DNA of 64,000 nucleotides from Bradyrhizobium monzae (lineage in GTDB: Bacteria > Pseudomonadota > Alphaproteobacteria > Rhizobiales > Xanthobacteraceae): assembly GCF_021458635.1 (NCBI RefSeq), contig NZ_JAIRDQ010000008.1, positions 186,001 through 250,000 of the forward strand, given 5' to 3'. The notes beneath the pieces are model-generated. The model did not search any database. It was not told the origin of the DNA and saw only the letters and a list, made by a program, of their open reading frames with translations. A program made the position numbers and the translations under genes. This document shows, piece after piece, positions 16,753 through 29,123 of this stretch; position 1 is the first letter of the stretch; the number at the start of each line of letters is the position of its first letter.

Positions 16753-18035
16753 CGCGCACCCTCGACGGCCTCGGCGAGGCGGGTGACGGCCTCTTCCGGC
16801 TTGATCGTCTTGTTCTTCGCATACTCCGTGAACACGTCGATCATCGCAGCGGTCAGGCCGTTTTCCTGCGCCATGTTGTGCGCGAGGCTCAGGACGGCCT
16901 GATTGTTGGCGACGGCGTTCTTGAGTGCGGCTGCGGTGAGCCGTTGACCATCCGACCAGCCTTCACCGGAGAGATCGACATCGGTGCGCACGGGGATCGA
17001 TCCCGTGATTTGCGAATACATGGTCTGGATCGCCGGATCCATGACGAGCTGGGCCATCAACGCTTGACCGGCCTGCAGATCGGGCTCCTTGCGCTGCCAG
17101 AAGATGAAGGCATCGGCATTCAGCAGGAACACCGGCTTGCCATTGTCGCTGGGGCCCGGCGCGATGACGAAGTCGTCGAACTTGAAACCGGCGTTGCGCA
17201 AGACGCCCTGCGCCCAACCGCCCATGATCAACATGCCCATGTCCCCATCGACGAAGCGCTTCAGATTGATGGCATAGGGTTGGGCGCCGACATTGGGATC
17301 CATCCAATTGGTGATCTTGCGCATCTGTACGAAGGCAGCCTTCATCTCGGGACCCTCCAGGGCCTTCTTGTCGAGATTCATGGCGGCGGCGCGATACGCG
17401 GTGGGACTGATGCCGGCGAGCGAGGCCTCGAATTTTTGCCCATCGTCGGCGCGGGTGCCACCGTTGGCGACGGGAAAGGTGACCCCGGCGGTCTTCATCT
17501 TCTCGGCAAGGTCGTTGAAATCAGCCCAGGTCACGGGCGGCTTGTCGGCCTTGGCCTTGTCCATCGCGCGTTTGGAGAGAAACAGCATGTTGGTGCTGTA
17601 GATCTGCAACGGCAGCGCAATCCATTTGCCCCCCGGCTTGTGCAATTTTGCAAGATCCGGCGCGACGACCTTTTCGTAGCCGGCGGCCGCGACAACGGCG
17701 TCGAGATCGACGGTCGGGGCAATCTTCGACCAGGCCGCAATCTCCGGGCCCTTGAGCTGCGAGCAGGCCGGCGGATCGCCGGCGATGATCTGGGCGCGCA
17801 GCTTGTTCATCATCTCGGTGGTGAAGCCGGGAACCGGCGAGTGCTGCCAGACGCCTCCCTTCTCCTCGAATTTCTTGCCGAGCGCGGTGATCGCGGCTCC
17901 ATCGCTGCCTGCGGACCATTGCGAGATTGCGGTGAGGCGCGGCTTGACCGCGCCTTGCGCGCGGGCAAAGGCCGGCAGCGCCAGCGTGGCAGCGGTTCCA
18001 GCGAGCAGACGACGCCTTGTTGTTGTGATCGGCAT
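16749..18035 (-). CDS. Sugar ABC transporter substrate-binding protein, Tat-exported
   Basis: A 428-residue extracellular solute-binding protein (family 1) that captures the sugar in the periplasm. The N-terminus TTTRRRLLAGTAATLALPAF followed by ARAQ is a twin-arginine-type signal peptide. The mature domain shows family features (WADFNDLAEKMK, FVDGDMGMLIMGGWAQG, NADAFIFWQ). The start at 18035 follows GGGAGGAA; a longer in-frame reading to 18113 lacks this and would push the signal peptide inside. It lies 84 bp after the ROK regulator and heads the transport genes. Confidence 0.93.
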   Translation of the reverse strand: MPITTTRRRLLAGTAATLALPAFARAQGAVKPRLTAISQWSAGSDGAAITALGKKFEEKGGVWQHSPVPGFTTEMMNKLRAQIIAGDPPACSQLKGPEIAAWSKIAPTVDLDAVVAAAGYEKVVAPDLAKLHKPGGKWIALPLQIYSTNMLFLSKRAMDKAKADKPPVTWADFNDLAEKMKTAGVTFPVANGGTRADDGQKFEASLAGISPTAYRAAAMNLDKKALEGPEMKAAFVQMRKITNWMDPNVGAQPYAINLKRFVDGDMGMLIMGGWAQGVLRNAGFKFDDFVIAPGPSDNGKPVFLLNADAFIFWQRKEPDLQAGQALMAQLVMDPAIQTMYSQITGSIPVRTDVDLSGEGWSDGQRLTAAALKNAVANNQAVLSLAHNMAQENGLTAAMIDVFTEYAKNKTIKPEEAVTRLAEAVEGAR

Positions 18036-18119
18036 GGCAGTTCCTCCCGGGTGTGAAGCTCTTTGCGCAATTCTTGCGCTGTTCTTGGCGTGCGCGAGCC
18101 GCACGCGGCTCAAGTCATG

Positions 18120-19310
18120 TCAGGCGGCCTCCGTCGATGCGGCGGGCATGCCGCCGCTTCTCGCGAGACAGAAGGCGGCGAAGGCCAGCGCGGCCTGCGG
18201 GTCGTTGCCGTTCGAAGGTGGCACGAAAGCGAGCGATACCTGCGCCAGTTTCCGGCCGCCGAGCAGGCAGGAGTCGATTCCGTCGATGACTGCATTGCGC
18301 TCGTCCTCATCGAGAAGCGACGGCCAGCCGCTGACGACAATGCCGCGGCATGGCTTGACGTTCAACGTGTTGCCAATGGCGAGGCCAAGCCTGAAGAGCC
18401 GCTGGCGCAATTCCTGGCGTACCCGTGCTGTGAGGGGGATCGTAGTCACCCATTCACTGCCGAGCTGGAGCAGTTCCGCTTCCGTCATGCGCAGAAGCTC
18501 GGCCAGCGCGGGCTGCGACGTATAGGCCTCGACGCAGCCGTGATGGCCGCAGCGGCAACGCGGGCCGTCAGCGCCGAAGACCATGTGGCCGAGCTCGACC
18601 GGGTCGAGCGCATCGTCCTCGATCGGATCATCCACCCAGGCGCCCGCGACGCCCTGGCCGACGAAGACGAACAGATGTGCATCGCTGAACGGGTAGTTGT
18701 CCGTGCGGCAACGATGAAAAGTGGCGTGCGCCACCACCGAATTGGTGAAGGTCACCGGCACGTTCGCGAACATTTCACCGAACATGCCACCGATCCGTTC
18801 GACGTCGCAGGGAATGATCGGGTTGCCGAATTCACTCAGGCGACCGAGGCCGGGAACGGTGACGCCGACCTGTGCGAGCTCGATGTGGCGGCGCCGCGTC
18901 CAGTCGCGCAGCAAGGTCAGTGCCTCGCGAAACACCCGGCCGACGGATTCGACGGTCGGCTTCTTCGGCAGTGGCACACGTTCGGTGTACTGCAGCTCCC
19001 CCGACAGCCCGCCAACGCCGACGCTGAGCCAGCGTTCGGTGAGCTCGAGGCCCGCAAGCGCGACCGTGCGGTCGAGCGACACCAGGCCCGTCGGGCCGCC
19101 GACATAGGGAGCACGGCGCCGCACTTCCTCGATCAGGCCTTCTGCCTTCAGGTCGAACAGGATGCGCGACAGGCTCGCTTCGGACAGGCGCACGGCGCGC
19201 GCCAGTGGCGGCCGGAACGAGCCGCCGGACTGGAGCAGATGAGTTAAAATGGCAGCGCGCGTCTGCCGCCGACTTCTCGGCTGCTCCGGCATTTCCATCC
19301 CTGTCGTCAT
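18120..19310 (-). CDS. ROK-family transcriptional repressor
   Basis: A 396-residue regulator with an N-terminal winged helix (about residues 15-75, AILTHLLQSGGSFRPPLARA, LSEASLSRILFDLKAEGLI) and a C-terminal ROK sugar-binding domain. The zinc motif CRCGHHGCVE is intact. The kinase-like catalytic signature is not conserved, as expected for NagC/XylR-type regulators. It precedes the sugar ABC operon on the same strand and may be its first gene. An inverted repeat overlapping its own start codon suggests autoregulation. The inducer is presumably the transported sugar or a derivative. Confidence 0.92.
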   Translation of the reverse strand: MTTGMEMPEQPRSRRQTRAAILTHLLQSGGSFRPPLARAVRLSEASLSRILFDLKAEGLIEEVRRRAPYVGGPTGLVSLDRTVALAGLELTERWLSVGVGGLSGELQYTERVPLPKKPTVESVGRVFREALTLLRDWTRRRHIELAQVGVTVPGLGRLSEFGNPIIPCDVERIGGMFGEMFANVPVTFTNSVVAHATFHRCRTDNYPFSDAHLFVFVGQGVAGAWVDDPIEDDALDPVELGHMVFGADGPRCRCGHHGCVEAYTSQPALAELLRMTEAELLQLGSEWVTTIPLTARVRQELRQRLFRLGLAIGNTLNVKPCRGIVVSGWPSLLDEDERNAVIDGIDSCLLGGRKLAQVSLAFVPPSNGNDPQAALAFAAFCLARSGGMPAASTEAA

Positions 19311-19329
19311 TCTTACTTAGTGTAAGAAT
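19309..19329. promoter_or_regulatory. Inverted repeat over the ROK gene start, probable operator
   Basis: ATTCTTAC-TTAGT-GTAAGAAT has perfect 8-bp arms and a 5-bp spacer. The left arm overlaps the first two bases of the ROK gene's start codon, so bound protein would block translation initiation or transcription of the regulator and sugar operon. Confidence 0.7.
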
Positions 19330-19423
19330 TTGCGCGCGGAGTGTTTCAACTGTCAAGCGCTCGCAGGCCCGATGCGACGACTTGTTGTTGTGCGCGGCAG
19401 CAAGATCAGGCGGCCCCAAACAA

Positions 19424-19453
19424 AAACGGCGCCATCTTGCGATGGCGCCGTTT
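19424..19453 (-). terminator. Rho-independent terminator of gltA
   Basis: AACGGCGCCATC and GATGGCGCCGTT form a perfect GC-rich stem with loop TTGC, extended by A-T pairs. On the minus strand it is followed by TTTTTGTTTG, 20 bp after the gltA stop. Confidence 0.9.
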
Positions 19454-19473
19454 CGTAGACCTAAGGTCCGACC

Positions 19474-20778
<1,305 letters not shown>

Positions 20779-20934
20779 CAGAGGTCCCCGATGTAAGGTG
20801 AAACGGACCGGACCCGGAGGCCCCACAAGAGATAATAGGGCAGGCCGGATGTTCCAGAATGTACGGGAAGATGGGTATATTATTGCTGTGTGCGCTGCAA
20901 GATCATGGCAGCCATGGCCTACTTACGTCTTAGT

Positions 20935-22362
20935 CTAGTCCTTGGACTGATCCTTGAGCCGGGCGAGGCTTTCCTGGCGTCCGAGCACGTCCAAAACCTC
21001 AAATATACCAGGCGACGTGGTGCGGCCAGTCAGCGCCGCGCGCAGCGGCTGGGCAACTGCGCCGAGCTTGAGACTATTTTCCTCGGCAAATGCGCGCAGC
21101 GCGGCTTCCGTGTTGGCGCCGCTCCAGGCCTCGACATTCTCCAACGCGGAATGAAGCTGGCCGATCAGCTTGCGGTTCTCAGGCGTCAGCAGGGCTGCGG
21201 CTTTGGGATCGAGCTGCAGCGGGCGGTCGGCGAAGATGAAATAGGCGCCGTCGATCAGCTCGATCAGCGTCTTGGCGCGCTCCTTCAGGGCCGGCATGGC
21301 CTTGAGCAGCTGGGTGCGCGTGGTGTCGTTTAACTTCGCCTTAATCTCGTCGCGGGCGGGCACGACGTGGTCGAGCACGTCCTCGAACATCTTCACGAGT
21401 GATTGATCGTCGGCGTGGCGGATGTAGTGACCGTTGAGATTCTCCAACTTGGCGAAGTCGAAGCGGGCGGCGGCGCGGCCGACATTGGCGAGGTCGAAGG
21501 CTGCGATCATCTCCTCGGTCGAGAAGATTTCCTGATCGCCGTGGCTCCAGCCGAGCCGGACGAGGTAGTTGCGGAGCGCGGCCGGGAGGTAACCCATGGC
21601 GCGGTAGGCGTCGACGCCGAGCGCGCCGTGCCGCTTCGACAGCTTTGAGCCGTCCGGACCGTGGATCAGGGGAATGTGGGACATGCTCGGCAGCGCCCAG
21701 CCCATCGCATCGTAGATCTGCTTCTGGCGCGCGGCGTTGATCAGATGGTCGTCGCCGCGGATCACGTGGGTGACGCCCATGTCATGGTCGTCCACGACCA
21801 CCGCGAGCATGTAGGTCGGGTTGCCATCGCCGCGCAGCAGGACGAGGTCATCGAGATTCTCGTTCTGCCAGACCACGCGGCCCTGGACCTGGTCCTCGAT
21901 CACGGTCTCGCCGGTCTGCGGTGCGCGCAGGCGGATGGTCGGCTTGACGTTGGAAGGCGCCGTTGCCGGGTCGCGGTCGCGCCACAGGCCGTCATAGAGG
22001 CGGGTGCGGCCCTCCGCGCGCGCCTTCTCGCGCATGGCGGTGAGCTCCTCGGCAGTGGCGTAGCAGCGGTAGGCCTTGCCGTCGGCAAGCAGCTGCTCGG
22101 CGACCTCGCGGTGACGGGCGGCGCGGCTGAACTGGTAGATGACGTCACCATCCCAGCCGAGCTCCAGCCATTTCAGCCCATCCAGAATCGCGCCAATCGC
22201 AGCCTCGGTGGAGCGCTCCCGGTCGGTGTCCTCGATCCGGAGCAGCATCTTGCCGCCGTGCTTCTTCGCATAGAGCCAGTTGAACAGCGCCGTGCGGGCG
22301 CCGCCGATATGGAGGAAGCCGGTCGGGGAGGGAGCGAAGCGGGTAACGACGGAATCGGTCAT
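20935..22362 (-). CDS. gltX: Glutamate-tRNA ligase
   Basis: A 475-residue class I aminoacyl-tRNA synthetase that charges tRNA-Glu. The HIGH motif is seen in PSPTGFLHIGGART and KMSKS as GSKLSKRHGAL. The alpha-helical anticodon-binding C-terminus is intact (WSGANTEAALRAFAEENSLK). It lies 156 bp upstream of gltA. In many alphaproteobacteria comEC and lexA lie close by as they do here, but here glnS and small genes intervene. Confidence 0.97.
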   Translation of the reverse strand: MTDSVVTRFAPSPTGFLHIGGARTALFNWLYAKKHGGKMLLRIEDTDRERSTEAAIGAILDGLKWLELGWDGDVIYQFSRAARHREVAEQLLADGKAYRCYATAEELTAMREKARAEGRTRLYDGLWRDRDPATAPSNVKPTIRLRAPQTGETVIEDQVQGRVVWQNENLDDLVLLRGDGNPTYMLAVVVDDHDMGVTHVIRGDDHLINAARQKQIYDAMGWALPSMSHIPLIHGPDGSKLSKRHGALGVDAYRAMGYLPAALRNYLVRLGWSHGDQEIFSTEEMIAAFDLANVGRAAARFDFAKLENLNGHYIRHADDQSLVKMFEDVLDHVVPARDEIKAKLNDTTRTQLLKAMPALKERAKTLIELIDGAYFIFADRPLQLDPKAAALLTPENRKLIGQLHSALENVEAWSGANTEAALRAFAEENSLKLGAVAQPLRAALTGRTTSPGIFEVLDVLGRQESLARLKDQSKD

Positions 22363-22518
22363 TCTTGGCAGGGCCTATGCATGGGAGGCGGTGGTATATA
22401 GCAGGACCGGAGCATAACTAAAGCCCGGCAGCGGACCGCTTAAGGGCTCGCTTATCCCCTTGGCTCAGCCAAGCGAATTTGGCAGAAGGGCCGCTGATTT
22501 CCCTACAGGATTTTCGTA

Positions 22519-24195
<1,677 letters not shown>

Positions 24196-24218
24196 GGGAC
24201 AAGGGCTGAGGAACGACA

Positions 24219-24605
24219 ATGAGCAATGAGGCCGACACCATCGTTTCCGCCATCATCGCGAAATGGTGTGCCGACTTCGCCACGCTCGACGCGGCCGCAC
24301 TGTCGTCGCTCTATTCCAGGAACGCGTTCTTCTTCGGCTCCAATCCAAAACTGTATCAGGGCAGGGATGGCGTCGCTGACTACTTCAACGGCCTGCCGCG
24401 CTGGCGCAAACCGAGCGCAGTCTTCTCTGAGGTCAAGGCCGCGCAGGCCGGTCCGGATCTGATCAACATGGCCGCAATCGTGTGGTTCGACCTTGCCGGT
24501 GAGCGGCCGGAGTTCTCCGTCAAGATGAGCTGGATCATCCTGCGCGAGGACGGCGACTGGAAGATCGTCCACCACCATGCCTCGTCACGCGCGCCGTTGA
24601 TCTGA
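24219..24605 (+). CDS. NTF2-like / SnoaL-fold protein
   Basis: A 128-residue cone-shaped alpha+beta protein of the nuclear transport factor 2-like superfamily (DUF4440/SgcJ-type). Typical features are MSNEADTIVSAIIAKWCADFA, SLYSRNAFFFGSNP, YFNGLPRW and the closing WIILREDGDWKIVHHHASS. Members are small ligand-binding proteins or isomerases; the pocket residues do not reveal an activity. It follows glnS by 23 bp and could be co-transcribed. Confidence 0.88.
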   Translation: MSNEADTIVSAIIAKWCADFATLDAAALSSLYSRNAFFFGSNPKLYQGRDGVADYFNGLPRWRKPSAVFSEVKAAQAGPDLINMAAIVWFDLAGERPEFSVKMSWIILREDGDWKIVHHHASSRAPLI

Positions 24606-24687
24606 CGGGGCACACGGCATCGTCATTCCGGCGACGCAACGAACGCGCTCCCCGTGCGTTGTGTGGGTCCCCAATTGAGGATCCACC

Positions 24688-24921
24688 ATGCAGAACATCG
24701 CAGAGCACATGGAAGTCATCGGTGCCGACGGCGTCCATGTCGGCACCGTCGACAAGGTCGAGGGCAACCGCATCAAGCTCACCAAGAAGGACAGCGGCGA
24801 GGGCAGTCACAAGGGCCATCATCATTTCATCGACAAGGGCCTCGTCGCCGGTGTTGAGGGCAACAAGGTCCGGCTCTCGGCCAAGGCAGATGTTGCGGTG
24901 ACGATGGAAGAGGAAAAGTAG
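24688..24921 (+). CDS. DUF2171 family protein
   Basis: A 77-residue small beta-rich protein with PRC-barrel-like character: HMEVIGADGVHVGTVDKVEG, NRIKLTKKDSGEG, HHHFIDKGLVAGVEG. This is the DUF2171 pattern common in rhizobia, of unknown function and often linked to stress response genes. It is a separate gene with its own RBS region, 82 bp after the NTF2-like gene. Confidence 0.88.
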   Translation: MQNIAEHMEVIGADGVHVGTVDKVEGNRIKLTKKDSGEGSHKGHHHFIDKGLVAGVEGNKVRLSAKADVAVTMEEEK

Positions 24922-25018
24922 GGCTGCGGACCCTTCGTTCCCGATCCGTACCGCTATTCGCGCCGCTGCACGTTCCGGTAGCCTCTGCACCTGTCGCATA
25001 TCGCAGGGTTGCTAAGGA

Positions 25019-26293
25019 ATGGCGGAGCCGGGCCGGCCACAACGCGCCTCGCAGGGCATCGCCGGGACTTGGCCGACAGGCCGGACCGCGTCTGCCGGCG
25101 GCTTTGTGCCGGCGGGCCTTGGCGCGGGCCTTGGCGTTTGGCCCGCGGTCGGCGGTACGCTGCGCGAATGGGCCAAGGCCGAAGCGGGCCCCGGGCGACT
25201 GTTTCCCTGGGCGCCCATCGCTTTCGGCTGCGGCATCGCTCTGTATTTCGCCGCCGATCATGAGCCGGTGCTGTGGGTCGCTGCCGCGACGGCGGTGGCG
25301 CTGGCGCTCGGGGCCGTGTTGTTGCGGCGGAGCCGGTGGTTTGCGCCGGCGATCATGATCGCGGCGGTCGCGGCCGGCTTTGCCACGGCGACCTGGAAGA
25401 CAGCACGCGTCGCGCACACGGTGCTCGCAAAGCCGCTTTATTCGGTGTCGCTGTCGGGCTTCGTCGAGACCCGCGACATCCGCGAACGCACCGACCGCTT
25501 CGTGCTGCGCGTCACTGCGATGGAGGCGCAGCGCAGCGATGTGAAGCTGGAGCGCGTCCGCCTCTCCGTGCGCAAGGGGACGGCCCCCGACGTCGGCAGC
25601 TTCGTGCAGCTGAAGGCGCGGCTGATGCCGCCGCTCGCGCCATTGCGGCCGGGCAGCTACGATTTCTCGCGCGACATGTTCTTCCAGGGCATCGGTGCCT
25701 CCGGTTTTGCGATGGGGGCGATCACGGTGGCCGCGCCGCCCGAGACTGGCGGCATCAGGCTGCGCTACGCGGCGGTCATGCAGGGTCTGCGCGATGCGAT
25801 CGATGCGCGCATCCGCGCTACGCTCGACGGCGACAACCGCGCGATCGCGACCGCGCTCTTGACCGGCCGGCGCGACGCGATCACCACGCCCGTCAACGAC
25901 GCGATGTTCATCTCCGGTCTCGGCCACGTTCTGTCGATCTCCGGCTATCACATGGCCGTCGTCGCTGGCGTCGTCTTCTTCGCGGTCCGCGCGCTGCTGG
26001 CGCTGGTCCCCGGGCTGGCGGTCGGCTTCGCAATCAAGAAATGGTCGGCCGCCGCGGCGCTGGTCGCGTCCGCATTCTATCTGCTGCTCTCGGGCGCGGA
26101 GGTTGCGACCCAAAGGTCGTTCTTCATGACCGCCGTGGTGCTGATCGCTGTCATGGTCGATCGCAGGGCGATCACGTTCCGAACGCTGGCGGTGGCAGCG
26201 CTCATCGTGCTTGCGGTTGCGCCGGAGGCGCTGGTGCATCCGAGCTTCCAGAGCTTCTATGCGATTTGGGCAGACGCGACTCTCGCGGCGTAA
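25019..26293 (+). pseudogene. comEC: comEC 5' fragment, split by element insertion
   Basis: The N-terminal part of ComEC/Rec2, the inner membrane channel for single-stranded DNA uptake. The first 409 codons are intact: N-terminal membrane helices, the DUF4131 region, and the start of the competence domain (SGLGHVLSISGYHMAVVAG, LLLSGAEVATQRSFFMTAV). At 26246-26252 (TTCCAGA) the sequence switches to foreign DNA and stops 13 codons past the site. The frame resumes at 44564, and joining the halves gives a 764-residue protein. The gene is therefore disrupted by the integrated element and restored on precise excision. Confidence 0.95.
26246..26252. repeat. attL core TTCCAGA
   Basis: Seven-base direct repeat of the attR core. 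On the left it is preceded by comEC sequence (GAGC) and followed by element sequence (GCTTCTATG). Codons Phe-Gln of comEC lie here. Confidence 0.85.
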
Positions 26294-26370
26294 ATAGCTT
26301 GTGATTTCAACGCCCTGCCGGCTGGGCGCTGATGATCCATCCAGAACGAAGACCGCTCAAAACTGGGCAG

Positions 26371-26413
26371 AAATCCCGGATTGGCGGCGTAAAGTCCCGG
26401 AAAAAGTCCCGGA
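26371..26413. repeat. Left cluster of AAGTCCCGGA-type direct repeats
   Basis: AAATCCCGGA (26371), AAAGTCCCGGA (26391) and AAAGTCCCGGA (26403) stand in the same orientation. A 22-bp stretch at 26392-26413 recurs exactly at 44478-44499 beside attR. They are probably arm-type binding sites for the integrase. Confidence 0.75.
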
Positions 26414-26503
26414 CTGGTTCGGGGTGTTCGCGTGATGTTCGGGCTCCGAAGGCGGGTGACGAAGGTACGAGCCTCTCGCGTTATTTCATCGGGGCGAGAG
26501 AAA

Positions 26504-26525
26504 GGGCGCGGATTAGACCGCGCCC
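26504..26525 (-). terminator. Hairpin after the proline-rich secreted protein gene
   Basis: GGGCGCGG-ATTAGA-CCGCGCCC has a perfect 8-bp stem. Read on the minus strand it lies 12 bp after the gene's stop and is followed by TTTCTCTCG. Confidence 0.7.
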
Positions 26526-26536
26526 AAGGTCTGACC

Positions 26537-26977
26537 TTACGGGCAGCGGTCCCAGAAACCCTGCCGTTGGGTCCAGTCGGTATAATACCAGCACAGCCCC
26601 GGTGCCGGAGGCGCTCCGGCCCAAGCTGCGGCGCCTGCCGCGAGGAAGCCGAGCGCGGCGCCCGCAGCGATCGCGCCACCTGGACGCCAAGTATAGCGGG
26701 ACGGACGAACCCACGGACGGCCCCTATGGACGGGCGGGCGAGGACGGTGGGCGCCTGGTGGACGAGGGCGGTGCGCGGGTGGGCGTGCGGCGGGTGGGCG
26801 CGGGCGACTGCTCGGTGGTCGGGCACCCGGTCCAGGTCGCCCGCGTCGCTGCTGAGCGCTGAAGTCGGTCGCGTGCACCCCATCTGCCGCATATGCCGCC
26901 GATGAAAGCGTTACGGTATCCACGGGCCACGCCAGTGCAATAGCGGTCAATATGATAGCACCTACAGGTCTAGGCAT
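26537..26977 (-). CDS. Secreted Pro/Arg-rich protein
   Basis: A 146-residue protein with a Sec signal peptide (MPRPVGAIILTAIALAW, cleavage after AYA near residue 31), then a low-complexity tract of R-P-P-x repeats (RPPSSRPRPPAARPPAHRP) and a Gly/Ala hydrophobic stretch. It ends in WYYTDWTQRQGFWDRCP. ATG 26977 has GGGAGG seven bases upstream; another in-frame ATG at 26989 is less well placed. Proteins of this design are common in Bradyrhizobium with unknown function. It lies within the element near attL, on the opposite strand to the phage-like genes. Confidence 0.82.
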   Translation of the reverse strand: MPRPVGAIILTAIALAWPVDTVTLSSAAYAADGVHATDFSAQQRRGRPGPGARPPSSRPRPPAARPPAHRPRPPGAHRPRPPVHRGRPWVRPSRYTWRPGGAIAAGAALGFLAAGAAAWAGAPPAPGLCWYYTDWTQRQGFWDRCP

Positions 26978-27310
26978 CTTGCCTCCCATTTGGGTTGTTG
27001 TTGGGAAAACCTCTCCTAATTCCAGTGGCGGGTCCTGAGTTCCGTACGCTCGCTTCCTTTTCCTCGTTTTGAGGGGGCGCAATGCCAGACCAGCTTGGCG
27101 TCGGCCGTATTTTTCAGCGGCACCCCGTTTATCGGTGCCGCTGGACCATAGTTAGTTCTGTCATTGGCTGTGGGTGCTGCGTTGGCGTCCACCGGGCAAC
27201 CTCAAAATTTTTCCCACAGCCTTGCCGGGCCGACCACCAAATGTGTGGAGGGCGGCTTTTAGTGATCCGCTCAAAAACTCGCACTAGTTCTTATAATCTT
27301 GGAGGTGAGC

Positions 27311-27496
27311 ATGGTTTTTCGCGACGGCAGCTACATCGACGACGTGTACTACACCGGTGGCCGCGATATCACCATTAAGACCTACCACGACCGTGACGAT
27401 GAGCCGGATTGGCGCAGGGTCGCCGTTGCCGAAATGCCGAAGGAGTGGCTGCTGGAGGTGAAGGCTGCAGTGGATGGAGCGCTGAGCGTTGGCTGA
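27311..27496 (+). CDS. Small element protein
   Basis: A 61-residue acidic protein (MVFRDGSYIDDVYYTGG, YHDRDDEPDWRRVAVAEM). GGAGGTG stands 4 bp before the ATG, a strong ribosome binding site. Its stop overlaps the start region of the next gene, so they are probably co-translated. No family is recognised. Confidence 0.7.
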   Translation: MVFRDGSYIDDVYYTGGRDITIKTYHDRDDEPDWRRVAVAEMPKEWLLEVKAAVDGALSVG

Positions 27497-28661
27497 CGGA
27501 AGTGAGCCAGATCGGAAGGCTGATCCGGCTAGCCTCTTATCCCAGTGGTGGACAGTGCTGCGTGTTCTCTATGACGCGCGAACGAAGCCGCGGCACGTAA
27601 GCGTCATGATGACTATCGTTCAGGCATTCAGGCGCGACCACGGGAATGGCCGTGCCAGCATCAGCTACATTAAGCGAGCAACCCGCTTGGACGACAGGAC
27701 CGTCGTCAAGACCTGCCGGGAGTTGGGTGATTGGGATTTTGTAGAGAGGCACGTCGCCAATGGTCGGACGACCGAATACGTGCCTTCGTGGTCGACAACA
27801 AAGCCGTACCCATCCTCTGTCGCTTTTGTGGGAGGTGAAAACACCTCTGGTGATTTTGCTACTGGCGAAAATGTAGGAGGTACCTCTGTCATTTTAGCAG
27901 GAGGTTTGCGCCCAACCTCATGCATTTTTGACAGTGAATCCTACTTACTGTCACCGGCTTACAAGCCGGCTGACAGTAAGAGTACTAACGAAGTATCCGC
28001 CAGCGGGCCGGACGCTGAGGCGCCGGCCGTGGCGGGAGAGTTTGATCGCATATGGCGCGCGTACGGCCGCTACGGCAATAAGCAGGCTAGCAGGCAGGCA
28101 TTCGAAGCCATCTTCGCCCCCGACGTCGACCACATCGCAGGCCGCGCCGCTGCATGGGCTGCAAGTGCGAAGGCAGGCCAGCGGAGAATGCCGCTTGAGA
28201 AGTGGTTGTCTGCCGAGAAGTACGACGAAGCAGACCGCAGCGTAAAGGCGAAGACGCCAACGACCAATACCGCCGACCGATCAGAGGACGACGAGGAACA
28301 TCCCGACATGCGCAAAAAGCACGTCCCGGACCACACCGCTATCGCTGAAGCCGAACGACGTCTCCAGCGATCTGCGATTCAGTACGACGTTCCGCGCGGC
28401 GTGGCGCTAACGGTCTTGTCGACCGCCGAAGAAAGGCGAGGTGACAATACTTGGCTTGAGATTCAGACCGACCGAGGCCGCGTGGCCGTCTTGGTTGAGG
28501 GCCGTTCTGCGGCTATGCAGGAGGCGGGGCAGGCGCATCTCAACCAGCTCACCGACGCGTGCAGGCTTGGCACCATCAATGACTCGGTCGAGTTGCACGC
28601 TAAATCCTTCATGGTGGTGGGCGATACGTTTGCGGCCTTACCTGAGGCGGACGCAGCCTGA
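27489..28661 (+). CDS. Winged-helix protein, replication-initiator-like
   Basis: A 390-residue protein of the element. The N-terminal 100 residues form a helix-turn-helix of the type found in phage and plasmid replication or control proteins (VMMTIVQAFRRDHGNGRASI, SYIKRATRLDDRTVVKTCRE, LGDWDFVERHVANGRTTEYV). The middle is low-complexity. The C-terminal 110 residues form a separate domain (AEERRGDNTWLEIQTDRGRV). The TTG at 27489 is taken as the start because the frame is open from there, it overlaps the upstream stop, and GGAG lies about 10 bp before. ATG 27606 is an alternative. Function is inferred from the helix-turn-helix only. Confidence 0.75.
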   Translation: MADGSEPDRKADPASLLSQWWTVLRVLYDARTKPRHVSVMMTIVQAFRRDHGNGRASISYIKRATRLDDRTVVKTCRELGDWDFVERHVANGRTTEYVPSWSTTKPYPSSVAFVGGENTSGDFATGENVGGTSVILAGGLRPTSCIFDSESYLLSPAYKPADSKSTNEVSASGPDAEAPAVAGEFDRIWRAYGRYGNKQASRQAFEAIFAPDVDHIAGRAAAWAASAKAGQRRMPLEKWLSAEKYDEADRSVKAKTPTTNTADRSEDDEEHPDMRKKHVPDHTAIAEAERRLQRSAIQYDVPRGVALTVLSTAEERRGDNTWLEIQTDRGRVAVLVEGRSAAMQEAGQAHLNQLTDACRLGTINDSVELHAKSFMVVGDTFAALPEADAA

Positions 28662-28769
28662 CCGGGCGGGGGCCATCTCGATCCCTCCCGCCTTCGCCCG
28701 CAAATGCCGGCCCCACAATCCAGCAATAACGCATGCCGCCCCCGTTCAATTCAATTTTTTGGAGACCAA

Positions 28770-29123
28770 ATGACTAAACCAAATCCACCTGCGCCAGCGC
28801 ACCTCAAGGCCGGCACGAAAGCCTGGTGGCGCGCCGTGGTCGAGGAATACGACTTAGAGCCGCACCACTTGCGATTGCTCCAGCTTGCCGCGGAGGCGTG
28901 GGACAGCGCCCAGGCCGCACGCGCTGTGATTCAAAGCGACGGCATGACCTTCGTTGACCGTTTCGGCTCGCCGCGTGCCAGGCCAGAGGTGGCGATCGAG
29001 CGCGATAGCCGGACTGCGTTCGCTCGGCTAGTACGCGAACTGGATCTCGACTGCGCTCCACCGACCAGCACGCCACGGCCGCCCGCGCTCAATTCGAACA
29101 TGAGAGCCGCTAATGCCCATTAA
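28770..29123 (+). CDS. Phage terminase small subunit, P27 family
   Basis: A 117-residue P27-type (Terminase_4) TerS, which recognises phage DNA for packaging. Characteristic text: PAHLKAGTKAWWRAVVEEYD, LLQLAAEAWDSAQAARAVIQ and GSPRARPEVAIERDSR. GGAGA precedes the ATG. Normally the large terminase follows directly, but here two unknown genes follow and no TerL is present in the element. An orphan TerS may redirect a helper phage's packaging, or it may be a relic of a deleted cluster. Confidence 0.87.
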   Translation: MTKPNPPAPAHLKAGTKAWWRAVVEEYDLEPHHLRLLQLAAEAWDSAQAARAVIQSDGMTFVDRFGSPRARPEVAIERDSRTAFARLVRELDLDCAPPTSTPRPPALNSNMRAANAH

